Assembly (NCBI GenBank): GCA_905182995.1
Contig: CAJJDP010000049.1
Location: 133,286-197,285 of the forward strand
From: Paramecium octaurelia
Taxonomy: Eukaryota > Ciliophora > Oligohymenophorea > Peniculida > Parameciidae
Length of the DNA stretch: 64,000 bases
Reading direction: 5' to 3'
In this document: one piece after another, positions 12,081 through 23,255 of the stretch
How the letters are laid out: the number at the start of each line of letters is the position of its first letter
Position numbering within the stretch: the first letter of the stretch is position 1
The notes under the pieces: model-generated
Told to the model about the DNA's origin: nothing
Database searches by the model: none
The model's input: only the letters and a program-made list of their open reading frames with translations
Made by a program: the position numbers and the translations under genes

Positions 12081-12884
12081 TCATTTCTCTTTCTTCTCTT
12101 TCATTAAGATTTTGACAACTCTGATAAAAATTTTGATTATATCTGTGTAAATCATAATGGATCCCAAGATGTAATCATCAACAGTTAATCTTAATTATTT
12201 GTCTCCGATGATCAATTAGATATCGTATACCTGGGTTAATTATGAATTAGTACCAAATATAATCCTAAACATATAGCACCTCCAATCAAGTAAATTTAAT
12301 ATGCAAAAGAGCTGCTGAAGATAAAATAGACAAGACCAGCCATCAAGCAACCGAATGAGAGTAGGAAAACTAAATCTGTAATTGAATATATTTACCAGCA
12401 GCCCCGTGATATGAGAGATCATTTTTAGTTGTCATAGCATACGTGGCCAAAGCAATAACGATACCGGTTGTAATTATGAATGCTTGGAAAATGATTTCAG
12501 GATCACCAATTGCAGAACATGTAATGGCTAATGCGATGGCTTCACAGAGGGTAAAGACACTGAGTAAAATATAATTCTTTGGATATTTTCTTGCTGAAGC
12601 TTGATAGAAATAAATAAAAATTTAAATTTACATGGGCTTAAGTAAATCCATAATCCTGTAACAATTGAACCAATTAAAGCTGGTATATAGAGGTATTCAC
12701 ATAATTCATCAAAAAATTTATTACTCATAGCTCCGTATGTTACTGCTGAAGTGAACAGGAGTTAAATGCCTACAATAGAGAAGACCTTTTTGGCGAAATT
12801 CTTTTAAGCATCTCCGAGCAAGGATGAATCAACTGAAGCTTTTTGATCTTGGTATTCAGTTTGGGGAACAGATTGATATTCCAT
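12081..12884 (-). CDS. Bax inhibitor-1/TMBIM family membrane protein
   Basis: About 240 aa, a multi-pass membrane protein of the ER or Golgi calcium-leak family. A Gln-rich cytosolic N-terminus (MEYQSVPQTEYQDQKASVD) is followed by KVFSIVGIQLLFTSAVTYG and at least six hydrophobic segments, including YILLSVFTLCEAIALAI and LVFLLSFGCLMAGLVYFIF. Near the end, LVYDIQLIIG followed by a TVDDYILGSIMIYTDII stretch is the family signature. Several short introns are present; one (GTACTAATTC...CCCAG) ends in CAG and is needed to join the last exon. Ends at TGA 12081-12083. Confidence 0.9.
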
Positions 12885-13009
12885 TTCTATAAAAAATTAA
12901 TGATTTCAGGCATGTGGAAATTATGATTAGGTTATGATAAGCTTATTTCCAAAAATTAAATACCCCCTTAATATATGAAATATTTAAATCCACATTTTTT
13001 TATAAATTA

Positions 13010-14111
13010 ATGGAAGGCGGAGCTTAACCAACTACAAATGAAGCAAAGGAGGGACATGAATTACATGTTCAAACCTTGGAAAATAAGATTAGAGAGCTTC
13101 CTCTTAAGGATAGACTCAAGGCAATTGCCATCTAACATCATTATCTATAAAAGGAGAAATTGGACAAGGAATGTGATGAGAAGATCCATGCTCTTTAGAA
13201 ACAATATGATATCAAATCACTTCCAATCTATGCAGAATAGCAATCTCTCATTAATGGCTAAAGAGCTGTGAGTGCAGAAGAACAAGAACTTTTCAAGGAA
13301 TTCTTTTCTGAAGCTGAATTATAAGAAGCCTAATAAATTGCCTAAAAAACCGAGCCAATTGATAACTATTGGGGAACCGTCCTAACAAATTGCGATAATT
13401 TATCTCATGTCTTTGGAGAGAAGGATAAAGACATCCTTAAACACTTAACCTCAATTGTTTTGGAAACCTCAGCTGACACTGAAGTCTTCACCCTCAGATT
13501 TAATTTCAAGGACAACGAATATTTCAAAAATAAAGAATTGACAAAGAAATTCATCATTGAAGAAGGCAAAGACTTCCCAACAAGTACAGTTGGAACTGTG
13601 ATAGAATGGAACGAAGGCAAAGATGTCACAGTTAAGATAGTAGAGAAGGTAATAATGTGTTAGTATGTTAGAAATAAAAAAACAAGAAGACAGGAGCCTC
13701 AAGAACAATCAAAAAGAAGGAAACCTAATTGAGTTTCTTCAATTTCTTCAAGAATTCAGAAGATAAGGATGAAGGAGATGATGAAGGAAAGGCTGGAGTA
13801 TTTATATTTATGAGAATTTATAGAATATTGATGAAGATTATGAAATTGGAAAGACAATAGCAGAGGAAGTCATTCCTTATAGTTTGGAATACTTCTTGGG
13901 AATTAATCCAGATGATGAAGATTATGAAGATGTTGATGAGGATGAAGATGATGAGGATGACGATGATGAAGAAGATGATGATGATGAGGGTGATGATAAG
14001 GGTGATGACAAAAAAAAGTTGTTATCGAAAAGAAAGAAGAGTGGTGACAGCAAAAAGTCTGATAAAGACAAAAAAGGAAAAGCTGAAAAACCAGAATGCA
14101 AATAATAATGA
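13010..14111 (+). CDS. NAP1: Nucleosome assembly protein (NAP1/SET family)
   Basis: Histone chaperone for H2A-H2B. The dimerisation helix is visible early (ELHVQTLENKIRELPLKDRL, then a charged helix). The earmuff domain includes NYWGTVLTNCDNLSHVFGEK, FTLRFNFKDNEYFKNKELTK and GTVIEWNEGKDVTVK. A central basic run and SFFNFF, a NAP hallmark, follow a 23-nt intron; a second intron of 26 nt near 13800 precedes EVIPYSLEYFLGINPDDED. The C-terminus is a long Asp/Glu tract followed by a Lys-rich tail. The start is ATG 13010 and the stop TGA 14109-14111. About 330 aa, the usual family length. The acidic tract explains the long serine-rich frame on the opposite strand. Confidence 0.93.
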
Positions 14112-14289
14112 GAGTATTGGATTGTGTACAAAAATTATAATATATATTTTAATTTTGCATTGCTTATGGATAAGCTTTCCTTTATAATTTCATATAATTA
14201 TATTGAATTCATTTTTTGAATCCAATTTAATTAAAAAGATGAAAGTTATTAATTTGTTAAATTACTTTTAATATGAATATTTATGCCTA

Positions 14290-15816
14290 TCACACATTCT
14301 CAACTTCCACCAATTACTTTTCTTTCATTTAAGGGAAGCCACCTTCTTATGTAATCACAAGATTCTTATAACCATTTTTAACGAGAAGACTCATTGCAAT
14401 CTTTGCTCTTCCTCCTGTTTTACAATAAACATGGACAATTTTATCTTTAGGAATTTTTGCAAGATTAGCTTCCACTTCAGGTAATGGAACTCTTATAGCT
14501 CCTTTGATAAATCCAGTCTCCTTATGTTCTCCTGGTCCTCTGACATCTAAAAATGCATGTTTTTCTATTGATATTATATATTACAATACCTGGATCAACT
14601 TTGACATCGCAAAACTCAACTAGACTGACTAGTTTGACTGTTGTTGCCAATGGTCCCCCATTGTTTTTGTAAACTTCAAATCCTCCTTACAAATATCCTA
14701 AAATATTATCATATCCAATTCTTAACAATCTAAGGATGGTGTCTTAAGCATCACCTTAATTAGCTATAATTATTAATTTAGTATCTGGTTTGATAACAGC
14801 TCCTACAAAGTTGACTAATCCTGACATAAATGTAACATTGATGGCTCCATCAATTATTCCCTCTGCTACATTTGGTCTTGTATCAAGGATGGTTGCTCCT
14901 GATTTGGCAAAGGCAATGAATTATTCAAATGTCAATGCCTTTTACACATCATTTAATAAAACAGTAATATCTGCTGGTCCACTTTTATTCTAGATGTTAT
15001 GAGAAATATGAATTTACAAGTTTTGCATCATGGAAAAAGTATTGAGGTGGTTTTGGCATGCCTTCAAGAACTTGTTTTGTGAAGTCTTCCTTTGACATGG
15101 GTTGCAAAGCATAATTCTTCTATTTTTAAATTCCAATAGTGCAAAACTTTCCTGCTCCAATAGCCTTGCCACATGATGAACCTGCACCATGTCCAGGATA
15201 TACGATTACATCATCATTCAACTTCATAACCTTATTTCTTAATGAATCATAGAGATATGCAGCCAACATCTCAACTGTCAATTCTCCACTCTTCACAGCC
15301 AAATCAGGTCTGCCTACTTCACCCAAAAATAAGGTATCTCCGGTGTAGACTGAATGGTCTTTTCCTTTGGAAACCAAAACAAAACAACTGGATTCCATTG
15401 TATGTCCTGGAGTGTGATCCACTCTTATCTAAACTGTTCCGAGTGGTAACAATTCCCCATCTTTGGCTTGTTTCATTGGGAAGTTAGCAACCGCAGTTGG
15501 ACCATATACTATGGTTGCTCCGGTGATAGCTGCTAATTCTCGGTGGCCACTCACAAAATCTGCATGGAAGTGTGTCTCAAGCACCCATTTAATGTTAGCA
15601 TTTCTCTCCTTGGCCAATTCACTTCCCATAAATATACAAGTATTACACATATTATTCTATATCCCTCAAGGGATCGACTACGGCAGCCTCTCCTTTGGAT
15701 TCAATGTAATAAGAAAATGTGGCCAAACACTCGATGTAAAATTGTTAGATAAAGAAGTCTGCGTTATCAACCTTCTCTGTTGGTTGATTTTCATAGATGC
15801 GTGGAGCTGCTTTCAT
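14290..15816 (-). CDS. Persulfide dioxygenase with two rhodanese domains (CstB/ETHE1-like)
   Basis: About 470 aa. The N-terminal metallo-beta-lactamase domain oxidises persulfides; iron ligands sit in ETHFHADFVSGH, DHTPGHTMES, VYTGDTLFLGEVGRPDL and YPGHGAGSSCGK. Two rhodanese domains follow. The first (FAKSGATILDTRPN, IIANQGDAQDTILRLLRIGY) lacks the catalytic Cys. The second has an active loop, VYCKTGGRAKIAM. This order (MBL, inactive rhodanese, active rhodanese) is that of bacterial CstB. Introns: 15622-15646 (25 nt, AAG end, required to obtain RDIEQYVELAKERN), one of 28 nt near 15000, and one of 25 nt near 14565. A role in mitochondrial sulfide/persulfide detoxification is inferred. Start ATG 15816; stop TGA 14290. 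Confidence 0.92.
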
Positions 15817-16131
15817 TAAAGATTATATATTTATTGCAATTTACAAGATTCTGCTTCCAATTTTTATATTAAAAAATAATGCGCACTAAAATTTTTACAT
15901 TTAATGTAAAATTGTCAGAAATCAGAAAAATCATTCTAAATTCTTAGAGATATTAATAATAATAATTATCAAAAAGTCATTTTAATTATATTCACATGGC
16001 TAATACTACATGCATGAATTTCAGCAAGCCTAATTTCTTATGAATACCAAACCATTCTCATAAGCACATAATTTACATCTGAGATAAATTCAGATACTCA
16101 AACCACATGACCATTTGGCAAAAGATTTATT
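15817..16131. other. Divergent spacer, nothing recognised
   Basis: About 315 nt, AT-rich, upstream of the rhodanese gene. No coding signal or clear motif was seen. Confidence 0.45.
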
Positions 16132-16443
16132 ATGTATGTCATGTTATGCTCTATTACTAGATTGTATCAAAATGGTGTAAAAATCGGACCAAAATTACAA
16201 AATGATATTTTTTATATAATTGGACCCTCTTGGAAATATATTATAATATTTGCAAACGATCTTTATTACAATATAACTATTAAATTAGATTTATTTGCTC
16301 AATATGAGACTTAATTTATAGGAAATGTGTTGTCATATGAATTCAAAAGTGTTAAAGCTATCTTGTGTGATAAATAAAACTAAGTATAACTATGCTCTAT
16401 TGAGTTCACCTTATACTAAAGAGGAGTTAATATCAATAATTGA
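16132..16443 (+). CDS. Uncertain small protein, about 103 aa
   Basis: The frame opens at ATG 16132, just after an in-frame TGA, and runs to TGA 16441-16443 with a plausible globular composition (NGVKIGPKLQNDIFYIIGPS, VLSYEFKSVKAILCDKQNQV). Downstream to about 16800, all three plus-strand frames contain protein-like segments broken by TGAs (for example FLDYTILKLTGFWQGHNP in one and ISRLHHFEIDWLLAR in another). The gene may therefore continue through introns that could not be resolved, or be decaying. No family is recognised. Confidence 0.4.
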
Positions 16444-16965
16444 ATACTCAGAAGTCAATTTGATAAAGGATTGTTTATAAAGATGGAGAATAATCATTTC
16501 TCGATTACACCATTTTGAAATTGACTGGCTTCTGGCAAGGCCACAATCCCGTATCATTTAAAGGCAATTATGGAATACCGCACTTTAGACTTACTATATA
16601 GAAATTTACAGGAAAAAAGTACAAAATAATAAGTTCATAATTATTGATGAGTTTAGGATGATAAAATAAATCTGAATAACGATATATGTCTGCAGAAAAG
16701 TTGTTTAGACTATTGAGGAGCATCTCAAGACAAAAACATAACATCTGCATACTTTTGGCATCTGAATATTAATTGCTGTAAAAACATTGACTCACAGACA
16801 GACTAAAGTTCAAAGAAAATTGAATAATTATTTAAAAATTATCAACATTAATTAAAGTAATTTAAAATGTCTCCAGGAAAATAATAAAAAGCTGTTTATT
16901 TTGTGATCTACCAATAACTATTCCATTTTGAGTTTATGATATTTTTGTAATATAAATTGATTAAA

Positions 16966-18316
16966 TCAATGTTTGGCCTTTCCAAATCCAACCATGTTTG
17001 TATCCCTATCATAAATACTTAAATATTTTGTCAAGAAAATATCACCCAAAATCCAAGCAGGTCCTTGAGGATCTGGAATGTCCAATGGCATAAAGGCTCC
17101 AATACATTGTCTTGAAGTTCCTTAAATGAATGCTGATGCTGACACATCATTGTTTAAAGGTATTTCTGTACCATCATCCTTCAATTCCATAATATAGTCT
17201 TTAGATTCTAGATCGTATTCAACTCCATCAATTTTAAATGTTAATTTAGGCAATTCATTTAGATTAGAGCAATCATCATTGATATTGGTTAAATCTAATA
17301 TGAATCTATTAAAATACCTAGTAGTTTCATCAAATCTTCAAAAGGACCTGTGATGAGGGAAGTACCAGTGTCAGCTACCAATTTACAACCCTTAGGGCAG
17401 AACCCCTCATCTTTTCCATTCACTAATATATTCTCAGCCTTTATCATCCAATAGTATTTATCAATAACTGGATGATAATGGACTGGACCATCAAGTTTGG
17501 TAACATCATAACCTCCAAAGGTAATTTAGGATTCATAACTATTGACTTAGTTACTCATATAAAATGAGAATTGATTAGATTTCAATTTCTTCTCCTGGAT
17601 GATATTGTCAAACAAAGGATTAAAATTATAGGCTGCCATACTTGGATAAGCTAATCCCACTATACCATCGAATCCTGACTTTGCAATTATTTAACTTTCA
17701 TACATTTTAAAAAACTGAACCATTCTCCTCTATAATTTCTGCAATATTTTAGTCTTCAACTTCTATTTCACCCAATTTCACAACATCAGAATTAATTTCG
17801 CCATTTAAATCCCCAGTGCCAAATTAGACATTCAAAGCATATCCCAAATGTTTGGATCTGAAACTTGGTTTATATTGTGTATGTTGTTTGCATCCTTCAT
17901 TCTTGCATTTGGCAGAGTCTATCCAAAAGTTTGCAGAACCAGTATCAAAGATCACTTAGAATTCTTAATCTCCTACAGTTATGGGTCCAGTAAATTAAGT
18001 ATTCTTAAAATTGTGTAATTTTAGAGATGTTTCCTTTTTTTACTCCTTTTATTGTGGTTTTGGAACATACCCACCAAATTCTATTTCCTAAATGTCAATT
18101 GGAGTCTGTTATCGAAAATATGTTTGTTTAGTTGATAGAAAATCATACATTTCTTTTGCTGTCACCTATGATTTCAAATGGATAGTATACAGTTTTATGA
18201 GTTTCCTTTAATTTTATGGTGAATATTTTGTTATCTTGTTTTTCTTAAAGGAAACTACCTTACTCTTAGCCACAGAGTGTTGTGACAATCAATAAGGAAA
18301 ATATGAGTTAATTCAT
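16966..18316 (-). CDS. Pepsin-family aspartyl protease (cathepsin D-like)
   Basis: About 415 aa. A clear signal peptide (MNQLIFSLLIVTTLCG) directs it to the secretory route or lysosomes. After a propeptide come the two catalytic aspartates: FDTGSANFWIDS in the first lobe and VADTGTSLITGP in the second. Further family features are FTGPITVGDQEFQVI, SGFDGIVGLAYPSMAAYNF, QITFGGYDVTK, FIQGTSRQCIGAFMPLD and the C-terminal GPAWILGDIFLTKYLSIYDR. Several 22-30 nt introns break the N-terminal half. Start is ATG 18316; stop TGA 16966-16968. Likely a digestive or lysosomal endopeptidase, as expected for a phagotrophic ciliate. Confidence 0.92.
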
Positions 18317-18354
18317 TGTTAAAAAAACGATAATAAATATTGATATATAATTAC

Positions 18355-18828
18355 TTTGTGATGCAGCCCAGAATGGAGTGATAATCAGAATAAATTAATT
18401 GTTCTTTAGAATAGATCTTATACTTAATTAGAATAATCAAGATATTAGAAATCAATAAGATAACTGGATATTTGTTAAAGAGAATATGAAAAAGTAATCA
18501 TTATATCTCTACTAATGGTGAATGATGTAAATTTAGTCGAAAGTTATTTAATACAAAAAAAAGTAAGGAATCATTTTTTGATATTGGTGGAGCAGCCTAA
18601 GTAGACAATCATGGTAAATGATGTGAATGAAATTTTAGTTTGCAAAATAAGAGCTATTGTTATAAAAACAGAGGGATTGTAATTCTGAAGAGTGTTTGGA
18701 AGGAAATGTGAGAGTAAAAGAATAAAGTATATCTATTTTGAGGATTATAGCAATAAAAGAGTTATTATTAAATTATTTATTACTAAATAACTTATTAATT
18801 AGACTATTTTAATACCATATTAATATTG
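18355..18828 (+). CDS. Hypothetical protein, about 145 aa
   Basis: A TGA-free plus-strand frame from about 18355 contains YEKVIIISLLMVNDVNLVES, RNHFLILVEQP and MVNDVNEILVCKIRAIVIK. Removing a 24-nt intron (GTAATTCTGA...GGAAG, another AAG-ending case) replaces an early stop with a continuing frame (FEDYSNKRVIIKLFI) that stops at TGA 18826-18828. The first in-frame ATG is at 18515, so either translation starts there or an upstream exon was missed. No family is recognised; the repeated MVNDVN is curious. Confidence 0.45.
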
Positions 18829-18962
18829 AATTAGGAATTGTACACATTGAATTTTATTATTAATATTGTGAATATAAAACACAATGAAGCTTCAAGTTAA
18901 GACTCCTTATGTTTTGGATGATGCCACAGGTTGCTATTGTTATTGTTGATTTTGTTATGGTC

Positions 18963-19360
18963 TCAAATTGTGAGTTAATTCGAATTCAAGTAATTCTTTT
19001 TCCCTAAAATAATCTCAATATAATCTGCATACTTCTGTTTCATAGCAGTATTGTAATTTTATCCAGTCTTTTCAAGCAATTCTAAACTTTCCTTCAATGA
19101 TTTCAATACATCTTCCAATTACCTTTCGACAAGAACTCCACCAATCAATCTCCAACATCTAGGATAGAATAAGTGAATTACCTTCTCTTTGGGTCAATAT
19201 TTTTGACTGCATCCAAAACCAATGTATGTTCCTTCCTCTCATCTTCAATATCAAGATAGACTCTGAATATTTCAGCGTAGTCCTGTCTCATTTTGTTGTA
19301 TTGCACGACTTATTAATTAGTCAAATTCTTCAGCATCTCTTATTACTATTGCTATTGCAT
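18963..19360 (-). CDS. PFDN2: Prefoldin subunit 2
   Basis: Beta-type subunit of the hexameric prefoldin co-chaperone, which delivers nascent actin and tubulin to the CCT chaperonin. It starts with a run of Gln (MQQQQQQEMLKNL). The N-terminal coiled coil (VQYNKMRQDYAEIFRVYLDI) is followed by DERKEHTLVLDAVKNIDPKR. After a short intron the family hallmark CWRLIGGVLVERQLEDVL is present, then the second coiled coil (LKESLELLEKTGQNYNTAMK). About 120 aa. It ends at TGA 18963-18965, about 100 nt from the next minus-strand gene. Confidence 0.92.
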
Positions 19361-19460
19361 TAAATCAATAATTAAAATTTTTAATGAATTGCATATTAAT
19401 ATATTATTGATACCAATATAATAATAATGAAAATATCTGCATTGAATATATGATTTAATG

Positions 19461-19965
19461 TCATCTTAATCTGAAGAATTTCCAGATAGTGCCTTCCTCG
19501 AATTCAGATGTGAAATCGTATTTGTTTAATCTTTGCTCCTTTCTTCTCCATTATAATCCATTGTCCACAAATCCCTAAATCATTAATAGGAATGTACAGT
19601 AAGTCTATTGTTGCTATTCATGCACGCAAACAGTGCTCCAGCCATCATAATTGAATTCCACGCAATAGAGAATCCCCTCTATCTAACAAATTCAGTAGTA
19701 GTTAATCCCAAAGTGGATTTTCTGGCAGCGAAGAAACCCAAAAATGACACAGTTGCAAATAGCCCGAAATCTGCCTTGTTCAAATTCCTCAATACCTTTG
19801 CAATATATGATATTAATGTACATCTCCAACAGTAGGCTTACTAATGATAACTGGATAAGGTGGTCTTTCACCAACATTATAGAGCATCTGTAATCTTCTG
19901 ATCTTGAATAGGTTCAGCCATCCCAAAAATGAGTCGTGTTCGAATGTCCCCCTATATGTTGACAT
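19461..19965 (-). CDS. Small two-helix membrane protein, possibly mitochondrial
   Basis: About 140 aa. MSTYRGTFEHDSFLGWLNLF and YNVGERPPYPVIISKPTVGD lead to two hydrophobic helices, FGLFATVSFLGFFAARK and SIAWNSIMMAGALFACMNS. The tail is polar with Trp and Arg (QWRRKEQRLNKYDF, EEGTIWKFFRLR). Introns: 19796-19821 (26 nt, AAG end) and a 23-nt intron near 19591. Size, topology and charged tail resemble small accessory subunits of inner-membrane complexes, but no family is recognised. The start lies only 24 nt from the stop of the upstream BET3 gene, so both genes have minimal flanks. Confidence 0.75.
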
Positions 19966-19989
19966 AAATTAAAATATATATTATATTAA

Positions 19990-20701
19990 TCATTCATCGT
20001 CTTTGAACTTCTCTCTAATCATTTCCACTTGCAGAATAGTTTTATCATCATTTTTCAATTGATCTTTCAAGAATCTACAAGTAGCTATCCAATGAATCTA
20101 TATATGAATTGTTATATGCAATACAGTTGATAAAGCTCCTCTAATGGCTCCTGCAATCATATTTGAGTAATTGAGTCCTTGCAAATGTTCTGGCAACTCT
20201 ACGAAATCATTCAAAGGATTCTCAGTGAAGTGCAAGTTAAAAGTGAATATCTTGTCAGTCTCAGGTAACACTTCTACTTCAGCAGTCACTCCAAGAAACA
20301 TTTACATGGCTCCCTTTCCAATATTCTCTGCAACGTCGATCTTATCTCTGCATTACTTGATTTCTGCTTTCGAAAGGTATTCATCAATGATTCTTTGTCC
20401 AATATTAAAACCCATCTTCTCCAATTATTCGTTAGCCTCAATCACGGTGTCACTATCCTTGATTATTTGAGAAACGATGGCCCCATAAGTCAAAGTCAAC
20501 AATTCTGAATTCACTTTCTCAATTCTATTCACTACTACTTTATTTGATTTTCTAATCTGCATATTAATAATAATAAATAAGTATACGTAAAATATAAGAT
20601 TACCCCGATTTATATTCCTTATTAATTTGTACTCCTAATCTCAATCCCAGACTAACACTACCAAATTCTCTTTAGAACTCACTAGTTCTTACATAATTCA
20701 T
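19990..20701 (-). CDS. TRAPPC3: TRAPP complex subunit 3 (BET3)
   Basis: Core subunit of the TRAPP tethering complex and Rab1/Ypt1 exchange factor, acting between ER and Golgi. About 205 aa. Visible motifs: ELLTLTYGAIVSQIIKDSD, EQLEKMGFNIGQRIIDEYL, AEVEVLPETDKIFTFNLHF, NPLNDFVELPEHLQGLNYSN and MIAGAIRGALS, the last matching the BET3 family consensus. A 27-nt intron precedes IHWIATCRFLKDQLKNDD, and another follows the first exon. Start ATG 20701 (MNYVRTSEFQREFG); stop TGA 19990. TRAPPC8 lies in the same window at 43868-47504. Confidence 0.93.
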
Positions 20702-20912
20702 GATCTTCTACTTATGGATATCCAAATAGATTTATTTTGGTAATTCTATCTCACATTAAATATCAGAAGATTGTCAGGATTTTGGCAATTAATTATGCCA
20801 TTTTATAATTTGTTTACTTAGAATCACTAAAGCTCTGTTTCTCTGCTGATTATTCATTATTTTATTTATTTTGATGAATTAAAAAAATAGTATTTACGGG
20901 AGTAACGTGTAT

Positions 20913-22052
20913 ATGAAGGGCCTTGCCATTTCATCTAAGATTCGAGGTCAATAACAGAATTAAGTAATTGAAAGTGAGTTCATTTAAAACAACCTCATTA
21001 AAAACAATCCTAACGAATTTTGGTTTAATATATTTTACAAGAGGAAATAGGATTGTACTCCAATGAAGGGTAGGCTTCAAAAGAAAAGTCCTCACTTTCT
21101 TATTGGATTTTAATGGAAATATTGTGAATTGGAGAATAGAGTTTTTTCATACTACAAATCAGATAATAAGTAAGAATTGGAGGGATCTCTAGACTTCGAT
21201 TTATAAGAGTACTAATTTAAAGAAATCCAAAATGAGAGAAATTAAACAATTTAGTTTACGTATCATAATTGCTATCTTTTAGGATGACCCCTAAAGGCAC
21301 TCAAAAAGAATTTGTTTTTCAATCTGACAAACCAGAAAATACTCATTTATGGGCCTTGCAGATAAAGATACAAATAAACGACTCAATTGGAAATTTAAAA
21401 TAATTGTAATTTTTAATTCAAATCCCCAAATTTTGGAAGAACTCCTAGTTAAAAAATACAAAAGTATTAAGTGATTGTTAAGATGGAGATATCGCATTAT
21501 TCAAATCGAAAAACAGTATGACAAAAGTGTTAAGAGCCGTCACTCTGTGTGAATATGATCACATCTGTTTGCTTTATAGGGACAATGGATAATTGTTTGT
21601 TTTTGAGGCAGTCTCAAATGGAGTAGGCACATTCCCATGGAGTAAGTAAAATAGTTTTATCTTAAGGTGACCTAACCGAGAGGAGCTTTGTAAATGAATA
21701 TGAAAAGGTTTGTATCAGAAAATTAAACTATTCCAAGAGGTAAACCCCAGAAGTGTAAAATAAATTAAGAGAGTTTATTACAAACAATTTGGGAAAGGAA
21801 TATGGTCTTAATCCTGGTAAACTCTTATAGAAGGTTTCGTTAATTGTTCCGCCAGCTCCTCAGGGACAGGAGAAACAAAGAACATACTTTTGTTCAGAAC
21901 TAGTTGCTAAAGCATATAAAGAAATGGGATTACTCGAATAACAGAAATCTTCAACTTAATATTTTCCAAGTGACTTTACTTCAGAGAAAAAATTATAGCT
22001 GCTAGAAGGAGCAACTTTGGATCCTGAAATGCTAGTTATTTTTGAAAGCTGA
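20913..22052 (+). CDS. PH domain fused to permuted papain-like (YiiX/C92) hydrolase
   Basis: About 365 aa. The N-terminal half resembles a pleckstrin-homology domain (KGRLQKKSPHFLIGFQWKYC, NRVFSYYKSDN, and the end helix THLWALQIKIQIND). The C-terminal half resembles circularly permuted NlpC/P60-papain amidases: SDCQDGDIALFKSKNSMTK, CEYDHICLLYRDNGQLFVFE with the likely catalytic His, and YFCSELVAKAYKEMGLL with the likely nucleophilic Cys. Introns: 29 nt near 21258 and 21642-21666 (25 nt, AAG end). A lipid-bound hydrolase of peptide or fatty-acyl amides is inferred. Start ATG 20913; stop TGA 22050. Confidence 0.85.
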
Positions 22053-22106
22053 CCATTTCTATACAGCAAATATTAATAATATCTAATTTAAATACATAGA
22101 ATTTAA

Positions 22107-23234
22107 TCACCAATCATCTTCTTCATCTTACTCATCAATCTTTTATTGAACTTGTTATTGCTATTAAATTTAGTGTTTCTATTTATTTGATTTATTTGTA
22201 TCCTATTTGATGGTGACCAATTTGGTATTTGGATCCACCTTTAGATTTGGACTAATAAATTCCTATTCATCTGAATGAGCATAGACAGTCTCCTCCACTA
22301 ATACTTAACCGCCAACAGAACAACTAGATGGACAACTGTAGATGTATAAGGCTCCCCATTCTAGGTTGTACAATTCAGGAAAGTAAGTCAGTATAGAATT
22401 ATTAATTTAGAATTCGAAAATCTTATTCTTTTTACAATGTGGACATTTGGATTCAATCTAAGGTTGTTTTTTATCACTAAACCAGAGTGGTTTACTTTGA
22501 GAATCAAAACAATATCTGACAACATGATTCTAATATTAGGTCAGAAAACTAAGTAAGATTTTACAAATACTGTTAGTAAATCAGAAAACAACCATCGATA
22601 TTGTTTTGTTAATCTTTCTCCAATCCGTCTATGTCTTCAATATCTTCTTTCTCTTCTGCACTCTTTAAATAGTTCTCATAGATTTTATTTTCATTATCAA
22701 ATTTCACATTCTTCAAATCTACATCCTTGTCCTCATCATCTAAATTAGTGGGCAATAATTCTTCAGCTACTTAGAGTTCGTTGTTGTTCTCCTTAGCGCT
22801 TATAATCTCAGTGTCAATTATGAATGATTTGTTTTATGGAGATAGTATATAGTCTTTATTTTTGGATTATAAAAGTTAAGGTCTTTATGACGATTGCATT
22901 CTAAAAACTCTAACACTACTATTGTGTTTAGAACATTGCTCATTTAAGCATAGAAACACATAGATCTCTCTAAAAGAGGCATGCTTGTTATTCAAAGGAG
23001 CATATATCTTAAGAGTAGGATTAGAAAAATACTTAAAGCAACATTTTCATTTGATTACTGCATTATTAGCATTTAATTGATTCGAACTTGTCTTCATTCT
23101 CTAAGAAATACTAAAATTAAATTAATATCATCTACAGGCAATCCATTTGCATAGGAAGGCAATTCATCATCTACATTTAGAATATCATCTGCTTGTTCTA
23201 AATATCCAAGAACGATCTCTTCCTTATTATTCAT
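22107..23234 (-). CDS. PDCD2: PDCD2/Tsr4-family protein
   Basis: About 350 aa. The family chaperones ribosomal protein uS5/Rps2 during 40S assembly. The N-terminus reads EIVLGYLEQADDI, as in PDCD2. A zinc-binding part follows, with a CxxC pair (IKCQQCSNQM) and YVFLCLNEQCSKHNSSVRVF. The acidic middle has NLDDEDKDVDLKN. The C-terminal domain holds CPHCKKNKIFEFQINN and LYNLEWGALYIYSCPSSC, the conserved PDCD2 C-terminal core. The end is Gln/Glu-rich. Short introns are needed in the N-terminal half. The stop is TGA 22107; the start lies 21 nt from the stop of the next minus-strand gene. Confidence 0.87.
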
Positions 23235-23255
23235 TAATTAAAGAATTAATTTTAA

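Noticed and set aside
13469-13708. Minus-strand hydrophobic ORF
   Set aside because: It is the antisense shadow of conserved NAP1 exons.
13922-14131. Minus-strand serine-rich ORF
   Set aside because: It is the antisense of the Asp/Glu tract of the NAP1 gene.
15463-15819. Plus-strand 118-codon ORF
   Set aside because: It is opposite the metallo-beta-lactamase domain and has no homology of its own.
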